DNA from: Chromatiaceae bacterium
GTDB lineage: Bacteria; Pseudomonadota; Gammaproteobacteria; Chromatiales; Chromatiaceae
Direction of reading: 5' to 3'
DNA: 40,360 bases
Assembly (NCBI GenBank): GCA_028277905.1
Contig: JANQFI010000142.1
Coordinates: 1-40,360 of the forward strand
The notes below the pieces were generated by a model. That model was not told the DNA's origin. It did not search any database and saw nothing but the letters and a program-made list of their open reading frames with translations. This document shows positions 6,077-12,648 of the stretch, piece by piece (the first letter of the stretch is position 1; each line of letters begins with the position of its first letter). Position numbers and translations under genes: made by a program.

Positions 6077-6566
6077 CATCGCGCCCGAGTTGCGCGCGGT
6101 CTCGGACCAGCTGGCAGAGGACCGCCCCAGCGAGGCGGGCGTCCTGTCTCACCTACTGCAAGAGCTGGACGCGCTCGAGTGGGCCTTTGAAGACAAGGTC
6201 GCGAGCCTGATCATGGCCATCAATGAGCGCAAGGCCGAGGCCGCGGCGATCAAGGTCGAGATCGACCGTCTCACCGCGCGTCGCCAGTCCTGCCTCAAAG
6301 CGCACGAGGGTCTGCGCGGGTACCTCAACAGCTGCTTGGCGGTCTCGGGGAAGTCGTCCATCCGCACCACCACAGGAACCGCGTCTCTCGGCCAGCCCGT
6401 GGAGAAGATCGTGGTCCGCAACGCCGCGGACGTGCCCGACGAATGGCGCAAGGACCCCAAGCCGCCTGAGCCCGACCGTGCGCGCATGCAGGAGGCCTAC
6501 GACAAGACCGGCGAGGTTCAGTCGGGCTGCGAGGTGGAGACCACCCGAACGCTTCGAATCACCTGA
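6063..6566 (+). CDS. Siphovirus Gp157-family protein
   Basis: GTG 6063 gives the family-typical start VKLYDIAPELRAV; 167 residues, the usual length. A long central coiled coil (about 35-100) contains EDKVASLIMAINERKAEAAA and EIDRLTARRQ. Then come YLNSCLAVSGKSSIRTTTGT, the proline-containing VPDEWRK segment and the closing residues SGCEVETTRTLRIT, all in the order expected for Gp157. In Streptococcus phages this family was linked to phage resistance, and elsewhere it sits beside SSB or recombinase genes, as here. The biochemical role is not established. Confidence 0.85.
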   Translation: MKLYDIAPELRAVSDQLAEDRPSEAGVLSHLLQELDALEWAFEDKVASLIMAINERKAEAAAIKVEIDRLTARRQSCLKAHEGLRGYLNSCLAVSGKSSIRTTTGTASLGQPVEKIVVRNAADVPDEWRKDPKPPEPDRARMQEAYDKTGEVQSGCEVETTRTLRIT

Positions 6567-6615
6567 TTCAACCAACAGCAGTGCCAACCAACCACACAAA
6601 CAAAGGACAAGAACA

Positions 6616-7293
6616 ATGGGACTCACCGCTACAGCAAGCGGGAGCGACGACTTTCGGCCGCTTCCTGCTGGGACATACCGCGCGCGCTGCGTGCGCCTGA
6701 TCGACCTCGGCACCCAGCCAGGCGGGGGGCGCTTCCCGTCGCCCAAACACAAGGTGCTGCTGGCCTTCGAGGTGCCCGACGAGATGGTCGAGTGGGAGGG
6801 CAAGCAAGAGCCCACGCTCATCTTCAGTCGCTACACCATGAGCCTGGGTGAGCGAGCCATCCTGTGCCGCGACCTGGAGGCGTGGCGGGGCCGCAAGTTC
6901 ACGGACGAGGAAAAGCAGGGGTTCGACCTCAAGGCCGTGCTGGGCGCGGCATGTATGATCACGGTCTTGCACGCCCAGAAGGGTGACAAGACCTACGTCA
7001 ATATCAGCTCAGTGGCCAAGCCCCCGAAGGGCATGGACGTGCCGCCCGCGCACCACAACCTCGTGAGCTACGCGATCGAGGACGGCGAGAGCGACGTGTT
7101 CAAGGGCTTCAGCGAGGGCCTGCAAAACACCATCCGCGGCGCGCAGGAGTGGCAGGGCGCGAGCAATGGCAACGGCGCTGCCTACGATGAGCCGCCTGTG
7201 CACGTCAACGCCGGCAGCGGCGGTCACGATGCGCCACCTCCGCAAGATGACGACTACGCGGGCGGGTTCGAGGACGACGACATCCCGTTCTGA
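6616..7293 (+). CDS. SSB-like single-stranded DNA-binding protein
   Basis: 225 residues from ATG 6616. The body is beta-rich (LPAGTYRARCVRLIDLG, KHKVLLAFEVPDE, ILIF-like strands), in line with an OB-type fold. A disordered Gly/Asn/Asp linker begins near 170. It ends with the acidic tail FEDDDIPF, the signature C-terminus by which SSBs bind partner proteins. It follows the Gp157-like gene, a frequent pairing in recombination modules. It would coat single strands during replication or recombination; no annealing recombinase gene is visible nearby. The tail is strong evidence, the fold assignment is by eye. Confidence 0.75.
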   Translation: MGLTATASGSDDFRPLPAGTYRARCVRLIDLGTQPGGGRFPSPKHKVLLAFEVPDEMVEWEGKQEPTLIFSRYTMSLGERAILCRDLEAWRGRKFTDEEKQGFDLKAVLGAACMITVLHAQKGDKTYVNISSVAKPPKGMDVPPAHHNLVSYAIEDGESDVFKGFSEGLQNTIRGAQEWQGASNGNGAAYDEPPVHVNAGSGGHDAPPPQDDDYAGGFEDDDIPF

Positions 7294-7362
7294 GCCTACG
7301 CCCCTGGGGCCCTCTGCGGAGGACCCTGGGCGTGTGGGCTACAGGAGGAAAGGTGGCGGGAG

Positions 7363-7718
7363 ATGTCAATCAGTAGCGGTAACGAAGAGCAGGATAGTGT
7401 CCTCCGCGAAGCTGTCCGGGTCTGGGGCGATCGCGCCCAGTGGGATATGGTGCAAGAGGAATCTGCGGAACTGATCGCCGCCGTAAACCACTTCAGGCGC
7501 GGCCGCCTCAGTGCGCCAGCCCTAGCCGACGAAGTGGCCGACGCGATGATTGTGCTCTGCAGGCGCGAAACATGGTGGGGCCGGACCTGGTCGACCTCGC
7601 CGTCTCCCACAAGCTCGCTCGGTTGGACAGTCGGCTGTGTGAAGAGCGAGCGCATCGCGCACGCGGCGGCACGCCCAACGAGAGCGACCCCGGCCTGCCG
7701 ATCGGGGGCAGCCAGTGA
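7363..7718 (+). pseudogene. mazG: MazG-like nucleotide pyrophosphohydrolase, one-base frameshifted
   Basis: The first frame from ATG 7363 reads a MazG helix pair with EESAELIAAVNHF and LADEVADAMIVL, that is the EExxE ... ExxD metal site. After MIVL (about 7556) this frame loses sense, while the -1 frame continues with QARNMVGPDLVDLAVSHKLARLDSRL, the expected C-terminal helices, to TGA 7716-7718. That stop overlaps the next start as GTGA, supporting it as the natural end. The span is one base short of whole codons. No slippery heptamer is visible. It could be an inactive gene, a consensus error or an unusual frameshift. An intact enzyme would hydrolyse (d)NTPs or (p)ppGpp-like substrates. Confidence 0.75.
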
Positions 7719-7885
7719 AGACGCGTGAGGTGAAACTCCTTCTCTTCCAGGACCGCGAGGGCGTGCCACGCGTCCGCTTCACGTTCCACGACGGCAGTCA
7801 CCGCACGGTGCACCGTGCGCAGCTGTACACGCTGCTCGGGGCCGCCATTGGGCAGGACTCGCCTCCACAGGGGGACGTGAAGTGA
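7715..7885 (+). CDS. Small hypothetical protein (56 aa)
   Basis: GTG 7715 overlaps the MazG stop, and the TGA at 7883-7885 overlaps the next GTG; both are GTGA junctions. The product reads VKTREVKLLLFQDREGVPRV followed by a beta-strand pattern (FTFHDGSHRTVHRAQLYTLL). High third-position GC supports coding. No family is recognised. Confidence 0.65.
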   Translation: MKTREVKLLLFQDREGVPRVRFTFHDGSHRTVHRAQLYTLLGAAIGQDSPPQGDVK

Positions 7886-8364
7886 CCGACCTCAACGAAC
7901 TAGAGCGCCTTGCGCGTGCGGCGACGCCTGGGCCGTGGAAGGCGTGCGATGGGCGCGGTCCTGGCGTCGCAGTGTTCTGGGACGCCCCCGAGCAGGACGA
8001 CAACTTCGTCTTCTACGACGAGACCGGCGGAAGGCACAGGGACGCCGCCTACATCGCCGCCGCCTCGCCCAACGTGGTGCTGCAGCTGATTGCGCGGGTG
8101 CGGGAGTTGGAGCGGCGCAACCTTGTCCTGCGTTGCACCGCGCGGGACCTGGCCGACGGCAAGCGGTTCGGCCCCGCCCCCATCCAGCGCTGGATGATGA
8201 CGCTCGCGTGGGTGGGGTTGGCGCAGTGGCTCGGCCTTCGCTGTTATCAGCTGGGGCTCGTCGACGGGCTGCACGGTGACGAGGATCACGGGCTCGACAT
8301 GATCGACGGGCAGCTGCGCTGCATGGCCGAGGACATAGGGCTGATGCCGTGGGAGGCCCCATGA
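7882..8364 (+). CDS. Ead/Ea22-like protein
   Basis: GTG 7882 overlaps the upstream stop. Residues 1-75 have the Ead/Ea22-type pattern: LERLARAATPGPWKA, then DAAYIAAASPNVVLQLIARVRELERR. The C-terminal half is different and contains WMMTLAWVGLAQWLGL and a Cys/Asp-rich end. In lambdoid phages these proteins come from accessory early regions and have no settled function. The modular head with a variable tail is typical of the group. Confidence 0.75.
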   Translation: MTDLNELERLARAATPGPWKACDGRGPGVAVFWDAPEQDDNFVFYDETGGRHRDAAYIAAASPNVVLQLIARVRELERRNLVLRCTARDLADGKRFGPAPIQRWMMTLAWVGLAQWLGLRCYQLGLVDGLHGDEDHGLDMIDGQLRCMAEDIGLMPWEAP

Positions 8365-8540
8365 CCCACCAGCCGCACAAGGTCACGCTGTCAGACGTGA
8401 GGGACGCGCTGCAGGACCTGCTGGCCCCCGCGCTCGTGCGCAAGGTGCTGGAGCGTCTGCAGCCCGACGAGGGGCCTGTGCGGGTGACGGCGGAGATTGA
8501 GGCATTGGCAGCCGCGGATGTGCGGCGGAAGGCTGGGTAG
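8361..8540 (+). CDS. Small hypothetical protein (59 aa)
   Basis: ATG 8361 overlaps the stop of the Ead-like gene as ATGA. The product is helical (VRDALQDLLAPALVRKVLERL) with an acidic middle and a short basic end. It is likely a small alpha-helical protein and is part of the same coupled operon. No family is recognised. Confidence 0.65.
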   Translation: MTHQPHKVTLSDVRDALQDLLAPALVRKVLERLQPDEGPVRVTAEIEALAAADVRRKAG

Positions 8541-8543
8541 GCG

Positions 8544-8861
8544 ATGGTCACCAAGAGGTACTGCGACCTGTGCGGGGCCGTCGACGACGGCTGGCTCCAT
8601 AGGCAGCCCGAGTCACGGCCGGCGGACACCGTCTCCGGGCTACTGGAGCAGTGTGGGATCAGAGATGGGAAGCTGGGGCCGTACGTCTGTGAATGGGTCG
8701 TGGACCCGCCGCTCTACCGCACCATTCTAAGGTGCTTAGACCACACGGAGGACGTGTGCCCCGACTGTCGAGACTGCGTGATTCAGTCTCTGCAGCGACT
8801 CAACGGCGCAGCCGCAGACATCTTCTCGCCGCTCCTGACCCGCCGTAAGAGGGGCAAGTAG
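8544..8861 (+). CDS. Zn-binding hypothetical protein (105 aa)
   Basis: The gene starts at ATG 8544, three bases after the previous stop, and shares its last base with the next GTG. The N-terminus has CDLC within YCDLCGAVDDGWLH, and the second half has CLDHTEDVCPDCRDC, together forming one or two zinc sites. It ends in a basic tail (TRRKRGK). A nucleic-acid-binding role is plausible, given its position before the integrase arm-domain and excisionase genes. Confidence 0.7.
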   Translation: MVTKRYCDLCGAVDDGWLHRQPESRPADTVSGLLEQCGIRDGKLGPYVCEWVVDPPLYRTILRCLDHTEDVCPDCRDCVIQSLQRLNGAAADIFSPLLTRRKRGK

Positions 8862-9034
8862 TGGCCAAGAACCTCACCAAGCGCGGAGAGAGGTGGCGCG
8901 CCCGGCGCATGATCGGGGGCAAGACGTACACCCGCACCTTCGACACCCGGGACCAGGCCCGGCAGTGGCTCAAGGCCATCGAGCCGCACGCGACAAAGGA
9001 CCGGCTGGCGCGGCTGTGGGGGCGCCATGGGTGA
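8861..9034 (+). CDS. Free integrase-type arm-binding domain (57 aa)
   Basis: GTG 8861 abuts the previous stop, and the TGA at 9032-9034 overlaps the excisionase gene. The sequence (RGERWRARRMIGGKTYTRTF, then DTRDQARQWLKAIEP) has the three-strand-plus-helix pattern of the AP2-like arm-DNA-binding domain at the N-terminus of tyrosine integrases. It is separate from the integrase gene, which has its own such domain. It could bind attP arm sites and act as a directionality or regulatory factor. Confidence 0.68.
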   Translation: MAKNLTKRGERWRARRMIGGKTYTRTFDTRDQARQWLKAIEPHATKDRLARLWGRHG

Positions 9035-9449
9035 CGCTGCCCGAGACGCCAGTCCTTGGTTCACGACCGAAGAGGCTGCCGCGTACCTGCGCACCACGAT
9101 CCACGGTATCCGGGGCATGGTGCGGCGCGGGACGCTGCGTCCCCGTAGGCGAGGGCGGCGGCTGCTATTCCATGTGACCGATCTTGACGAGTGCGTGAGG
9201 CCTGACGATGGACAAGACGCGATTTCCGGGGGTGCACAACCTGGCGCCGGGCAAGTACCTGCTGCGGTGGGAGCAGCGAGATCCGAAAACGGGCAAGCTC
9301 CGCGACAGGCGCAAGCGGGTGAGGGCCCGAAGCGCTCAGGACGCACACGACAAGCGGCGCGAGGAGATGGCAAACGACGGAGCCACGATGGCCCAGCGGC
9401 ACACGCTCGGAGACTTCGCAGCGTCCTGGCTGGCTGGAAAGATGCCTAA
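9027..9449 (+). CDS. xis: Excisionase-family HTH protein (reads on into int in another frame)
   Basis: ATG 9027. Residues 10-58 form an HTH_17/MerR-like excisionase domain: WFTTEEAAAYLRTTIHGIRG with the wing MVRRGTLRPRRRGRRLLFHV and DLDECV. Such proteins normally end here. The frame instead stays open to 9449, overlapping int by 242 bp with a Gly/Ala/Arg-rich tail that looks like out-of-frame int sequence. TGA codons in the other two frames (9196-9198, 9203-9205) sit just where an ordinary xis would stop. The function as recombination directionality factor is inferred from domain and position; the C-terminus is doubtful. Confidence 0.72.
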   Translation: MGDAARDASPWFTTEEAAAYLRTTIHGIRGMVRRGTLRPRRRGRRLLFHVTDLDECVRPDDGQDAISGGAQPGAGQVPAAVGAARSENGQAPRQAQAGEGPKRSGRTRQAARGDGKRRSHDGPAAHARRLRSVLAGWKDA

Positions 9450-10344
9450 CCTATCCCCCACCACGCGCGACACGTACACGCAGGCCCTGGAGCACATCAC
9501 CGGGTTCGTGTTCAAGGACGGTCGATGCTTCGGCGATTTCTACATGGACGCCATCGAGCACGACGACGTGTTGGCCTACCGCGAGCAGGGCAAGAAGGGC
9601 TACCGCAACGCGACGGTCAACGGCCGGCTGCGCGTGCTGGGCACTCTCTGCGCCGACGCGATCGTGACCCTCGGCCTGCAGCGCGACCCGACCTTGCGAG
9701 TCGACAAGCTCCCCGAGCAGGGCCAGCGCAGGGCGCGGGTCCTGTCCACAGAGGAGCTGCGCGCTCTGCTGGCGTGGATGCGGGACGAGGAGAAGAACCC
9801 GCAGTGGTACCCGCTGGCGCTGGCCCTGGCTGTGACCGGCATGCGCTGGAGCGAGGCGGCAGGCCTGAAGTGGCCCGACCTCGACTACCGCAAGCGCACG
9901 ATCACGATCAGGCGGCGCAACCTGCGCGGCAAGATTCGGGAGGGCACGAAGAACGGGCGCAAGATCTTCCGCGTCGTGCCCATGGCCCCCGAGCTGGGGG
10001 AGGTGCTGCGCGCCCACCACAAGCGCCTTGCCAAGCTGCCGCACATGCTGGCGTCGGGGTTCGTGTTCCCGGACGAGAACGGCGGGCCCTACAAGGGCGG
10101 CAGCGGCGCTCTCGACAAGCCCTACAAGCGGGCGGCTGCGGGGACGGAGCTGGGTCGCAAGGTCAGCTCGCACGACATGCGCCACACCTGGAACGACATC
10201 TTGCGCAAGGTCACCGATGACGAGGTGCAGATGGCCATCACCGGCCACAGCACCGCCGAGATGAAAGAGCACTACAGCCACGTGTCTCAGGACGAACGAA
10301 TGGAAGCGACCAGCCGTGGGCTGCGGTTGATCATGGGAGGGTAG
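9208..10344 (+). CDS. int: Tyrosine-family site-specific integrase
   Basis: 378 residues from ATG 9208. An AP2-like arm-binding domain covers about residues 4-55 (GVHNLAPGKYLLRWEQRDPK), a SAM-like core-binding domain about 65-165 and the catalytic domain about 175-375. Active-site residues are present: Arg213 in TGMRWSEA, a Lys in the KNGRK hairpin (248-252), His322 and Arg325 in SHDMRHTW, His347 in ITGHST and the nucleophile Tyr356 in HYSHVS. The protein should be active. It lies directly after xis and about 470 bp before the tRNA-derived attP core. Confidence 0.95.
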   Translation: MDKTRFPGVHNLAPGKYLLRWEQRDPKTGKLRDRRKRVRARSAQDAHDKRREEMANDGATMAQRHTLGDFAASWLAGKMPNLSPTTRDTYTQALEHITGFVFKDGRCFGDFYMDAIEHDDVLAYREQGKKGYRNATVNGRLRVLGTLCADAIVTLGLQRDPTLRVDKLPEQGQRRARVLSTEELRALLAWMRDEEKNPQWYPLALALAVTGMRWSEAAGLKWPDLDYRKRTITIRRRNLRGKIREGTKNGRKIFRVVPMAPELGEVLRAHHKRLAKLPHMLASGFVFPDENGGPYKGGSGALDKPYKRAAAGTELGRKVSSHDMRHTWNDILRKVTDDEVQMAITGHSTAEMKEHYSHVSQDERMEATSRGLRLIMGG

Positions 10345-10348
10345 GGCG

Positions 10349-10738
10349 ATGGGACGAGACTTCACTGGGGAGCATAAGGCGAGGATGGATTTCAACGACG
10401 CAGCCCGAGACCTGAGCGAAGCGTGGGAAGAGGCGTCCGCAGCGTTCCGATCCGAGAAGCTCCGCGTCGAAACTCGGCTTGATGTCGGGATCTACACCCT
10501 CAGGTGGACCCGCACGAACAGCGGCTGGGCGCTGACGATCGAGGACAAGCGGTCGGGAGAGCGCATGAAGCCCGCTGAGCGCGCTCCCGTAGAAGCGCGG
10601 ATCCAGTGCGGACGCGTCCTGGCGCAGCTGCTGGAGATGGCCCGGACGGGGACGTGCGAGCAGATCGCAGAGATGAGGAGCGTCTCGGCAACCGTTCGTG
10701 GAGTCGCTGCGCTGGCTGCGGGCGATGCCGAAAACTGA
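10349..10738 (+). CDS. Hypothetical protein between int and attP (129 aa)
   Basis: Starts five bases after the int stop. It has a helical N-terminus (DFNDAARDLSEAWEEASAAF), a strand-rich middle (VGIYTLRWTRTNSGWALTIED) and a helical C-terminus, and it stops just before the attP arm repeat at 10739. Codon use looks genuine. No family is recognised. Its position next to attP makes it a gene that would sit at the prophage edge. Confidence 0.7.
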   Translation: MGRDFTGEHKARMDFNDAARDLSEAWEEASAAFRSEKLRVETRLDVGIYTLRWTRTNSGWALTIEDKRSGERMKPAERAPVEARIQCGRVLAQLLEMARTGTCEQIAEMRSVSATVRGVAALAAGDAEN

Positions 10739-10969
10739 AACTGGCACATTTCCCGGCATACGGAACCTGAACACAGAGGCAGCGCGATGACGGAAACGCC
10801 CAGAAAAAAGGGAGCGGGTGATCGGACTCGAACCGACGACATCCAGCTTGGGAATGTCGCGCCCGCTCCCGTAGACACAGCGAAAGTCCCGGAATCACAG
10901 GGGGCCGAGTGGCCGCAAGTGGCCGCTGGTGACCGCTCCACGGCAATGGAACTGGCACTTTCCCCGGCA
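10739..10969. other. attP: attP region with tRNA-Gly core and flanking arm repeats
   Basis: The core, 10811-10854, is the reverse complement of the 3' half of a tRNA-Gly gene with anticodon CCC. It runs from anticodon loop TTCCCAA through a good T arm (TCGGTTCGAGTCCGA) to CACCCGCTCC. An 18/20 direct repeat flanks it: AACTGGCACATTTCCCGGCA at 10739-10758 and its copy at 10950-10969. Three tandem 10-mers (GTGGCCGCAA-like) lie at 10909-10938. These are candidate integrase or Xis arm sites. The region holds no credible gene: the open frame across it encodes GDRTRTDDIQLGN, a familiar artefact of tRNA antisense sequence. Confidence 0.88.
10810..10870 (-). other. tRNA-like fold lacking a D arm over the attP core
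   Basis: Read leftward, the 61-nt segment has acceptor-like arms GGGAGCGGG (10870-10862) and CCCGCTCCC (10818-10810). It also has an anticodon-type hairpin with CGACAT/ATGTCG and a full T arm. The 5' acceptor strand is phage sequence, not the tRNA 5' half, yet it pairs perfectly. A functional tRNA is unlikely without a D arm; a recombination or terminator-like structure is possible. Confidence 0.45.
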
Positions 10970-10999
10970 CAACCAGGTGGGCTAGCACCGAGCGCCGGG

Positions 11000-11361
11000 G
11001 TGCCTAGGCCCAGGACCCGGCCTCGCAAGCGCACCCACGCCCACTGGAAGACGGGGCAGGGCGCGACCCAGCGAGCGGACGGGTTCAACCGGTCCGAGTA
11101 TCAGGCCTTGGCCGATGCCACGCAGCGCTGCCACAACCCGCGGCACCGCTACTACGCGAGCTACGGCGGGCGCGGCATCCGCGTGTGCGACGAGTGGCGA
11201 GGGAAGGGCGGGTTCGCCCGGTTCCTGGAGCACATCGGCCCCAAGCCGCTGCCGGGGCTGAGCCTCGACCGCATCGACAACGCAAGGGCTACCAGCCGGG
11301 CAACGTCCGGTGGGCGGACGCTCGCGTGCAGCGGGCCAACCAGAGAAGGAGAGTGGGCTGA
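11000..11361 (+). pseudogene. HNH-type phage endonuclease-like protein, one-base frameshifted
   Basis: From GTG 11000 (ATG 10946 is an alternative inside the attP arm) the frame reads the layout of a common phage nuclease-like family: SEYQALADATQRCHNPRHRY, then YASYGGRGIRVCDEW and GLSLDRIDN. Near 11281 the frame must shift to continue with KGYQPGNVRWADARVQRANQ, the expected end. That frame stops at 11359-11361, overlapping the next ATG as TGATG. One base is missing from the span. As written it is truncated or altered after the DRIDN motif. An intact protein might be a homing-type or accessory endonuclease. Confidence 0.7.
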
Positions 11362-11540
11362 TGGGCAAACACACACGACAGCTGGTGACGGGCAAGTACG
11401 CGACTGGGGAGTTTCATCCGGGCACTGCGGACAAGTATGGGGAGGGCCGGCCCCGCAGCGCGTCTCGCGCTGAGCGCAAGGCAGCCAGGCGGGCGGACGC
11501 TGAGGAGCGCGCCATGTACCGGGCGCACAGGGCGGAGTGA
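11361..11540 (+). CDS. Small basic hypothetical protein (59 aa)
   Basis: ATG 11361 overlaps the end of the HNH-type gene as TGATG. The product is very basic, with SRAERKAARRADAEERAMYR at the C-terminal half and GKHTRQLVTGKYATGEFHPG at the start. It could bind nucleic acid, but no fold is recognised. It begins the run of small genes to the right of attP. Confidence 0.6.
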   Translation: MGKHTRQLVTGKYATGEFHPGTADKYGEGRPRSASRAERKAARRADAEERAMYRAHRAE

Positions 11541-11567
11541 CCGTGCACCGGCCAGGACGGCCTGTGG

Positions 11568-11586
11568 GAAAGCGAGGGGTTTCATG
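11568..11586 (+). repeat. 19-nt translation-start repeat, copy 1
   Basis: GAAAGCGAGGGGTTTCATG recurs exactly at 12177-12195. Each copy ends in the start codon of a gene and carries the GAGGGG Shine-Dalgarno. The genes that follow are otherwise unrelated. Confidence 0.85.
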
Positions 11587-11928
11587 ACTGTAGGGTCCGC
11601 CGGACAACACCGGGTCAAATCAGTGGGCTACGACATAGCCAATCGCCGCCCAATGCTAGCCCCCGCGCCGTCGAGCGGGCACGCAGCATCGCTACTGGCC
11701 GTGCAGATCAACACGCGTCTGCAGAGCCGTTGCCTGCAGGGCCGCGGCGCACTGCAAGGGTGGCGGCACGACCCGGACGATGACCGCCCTGCGCTGAGTT
11801 GGTGGCAGTCACTCGACGGCTGCATGCGCATGTGGGAGGTGCGGTGTCTGATACGAGCGCTGCGGGCGGTGAGGGCAACTGCGGGGACTTATCCCCGCTC
11901 GGACAACAGTCGGACAAACGGAGGGTGA
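11584..11928 (+). CDS. Hypothetical array protein (114 aa)
   Basis: ATG 11584 lies at the end of a 19-nt leader that is repeated exactly before the gene at 12193. Third-position GC supports coding. The product has SWWQSLDGCMRMWEVRCLIRA near its end and finishes with SRTNGG. The stop is followed by GAT and the next start, in a GGAGGGTGAGATG junction seen again downstream. No known domain. Confidence 0.6.
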   Translation: MTVGSAGQHRVKSVGYDIANRRPMLAPAPSSGHAASLLAVQINTRLQSRCLQGRGALQGWRHDPDDDRPALSWWQSLDGCMRMWEVRCLIRALRAVRATAGTYPRSDNSRTNGG

Positions 11929-11929
11929 G

Positions 11930-12178
11930 ATGACTGACCGAGAAGAAGATTTCGGCAACGTTCAGCAGCGCGCTGCGGCGCGCGACCAGGACCACCCGGG
12001 AGGCGCCCGCGTCGTAACGATGCGGTTGCAGGCAGCGCAGGTGGACCAGATCGTCAAAGACTGGTTCCTGCACAGCGCCAAGCTGTCGAGCGGTGCGAGC
12101 GTGACCGTGTACTGCGCTGCATCCCCTGAGTACGAGGTTCGCGTCAGCTACGAGCCGCCGCCTAAGTCCGGGAAGTGA
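11930..12178 (+). CDS. Hypothetical array protein (82 aa)
   Basis: Starts at ATG 11930, one base after the previous stop, with the Shine-Dalgarno overlapping that stop (GGAGGGTGAG). The protein has an acidic/Arg-rich start and a beta-rich second half (ASVTVYCAASPEYEVRVSYE). It ends one codon before the second 19-nt leader. No family is recognised. Confidence 0.62.
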   Translation: MTDREEDFGNVQQRAAARDQDHPGGARVVTMRLQAAQVDQIVKDWFLHSAKLSSGASVTVYCAASPEYEVRVSYEPPPKSGK

Positions 12179-12195
12179 AAGCGAGGGGTTTCATG
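12177..12195 (+). repeat. 19-nt translation-start repeat, copy 2
   Basis: Exact copy of 11568-11586, ending in ATG 12193-12195. It includes the last two bases of the upstream stop codon, so the repeat spans a gene junction. Confidence 0.85.
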
Positions 12196-12648
12196 GAGAT
12201 GAGTGGCGAAGGACAAGGGGCGGTCAAAATCTGGGGGCCGTGGAGCGAGCGAGCGTGCTCGGTCTGCGGCGCGATGGGTTACGCGACTCGGGGCGAGGCA
12301 CGGCCTGCGTATGAGTACTTGTGCGAGGGCTGCGAGGGTGCCCAGCAGGCTCACGCTGACCGCGACGCCGAAGTTGAGGGGCTGAAGACCCAGCTCGCAG
12401 ACCTGGAGGCCGAGAACGAGCGGTTGCAGACGCTCGTGGACGCCTACGAGCGCCAGCGCGTGCGCATGAACGATGAGTTGGAGCTGGTGCGGAAGGACAG
12501 GGCCGCGAAGACGTTGGCTCTGGCGCGCGTGCACGCCGTCAAGGACCGCCGTTGGCCTGCCATGGGCCGAGGCGGGGATCGGCTGCTGATCGCGCTGAGC
12601 GCCGCCCTGGAGCCGGCCGAAGACGGGGAGGTGGACCGTGGTGAGTGA
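12193..12648 (+). CDS. Zn-site plus coiled-coil array protein (151 aa)
   Basis: ATG 12193 is chosen by analogy with the other copy of the 19-nt leader; GTG 12175 in frame is possible. The N-terminus carries CSVCGAMG and CEGCEG, a four-cysteine zinc site. A coiled coil follows (about 60-115) with LEAENERLQTLVDAYERQRV. A C-terminal module reads LLIALSAALEPAEDGE. The coiled-coil DNA (12403-12426) and the ALEPAE DNA (12604-12620) recur in other genes of the array. Function unknown. Confidence 0.68.
   Translation: MEMSGEGQGAVKIWGPWSERACSVCGAMGYATRGEARPAYEYLCEGCEGAQQAHADRDAEVEGLKTQLADLEAENERLQTLVDAYERQRVRMNDELELVRKDRAAKTLALARVHAVKDRRWPAMGRGGDRLLIALSAALEPAEDGEVDRGE

Noticed and set aside
7294-7335. 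Hairpin-like sequence after the SSB-like gene
   Set aside because: The pairing is imperfect and there is no T run, so I did not call a terminator.
10810-10870. Functional phage-encoded tRNA
   Set aside because: A D arm is missing and the 5' half is not tRNA-derived; it is better explained as attP.
10787-11473. Open frame of 228 codons across attP
   Set aside because: Its N-terminal part (GDRTRTDDIQLGN) is antisense tRNA sequence, and the tail after 11281 is out of frame for the HNH-type domain. Only the middle is real coding.
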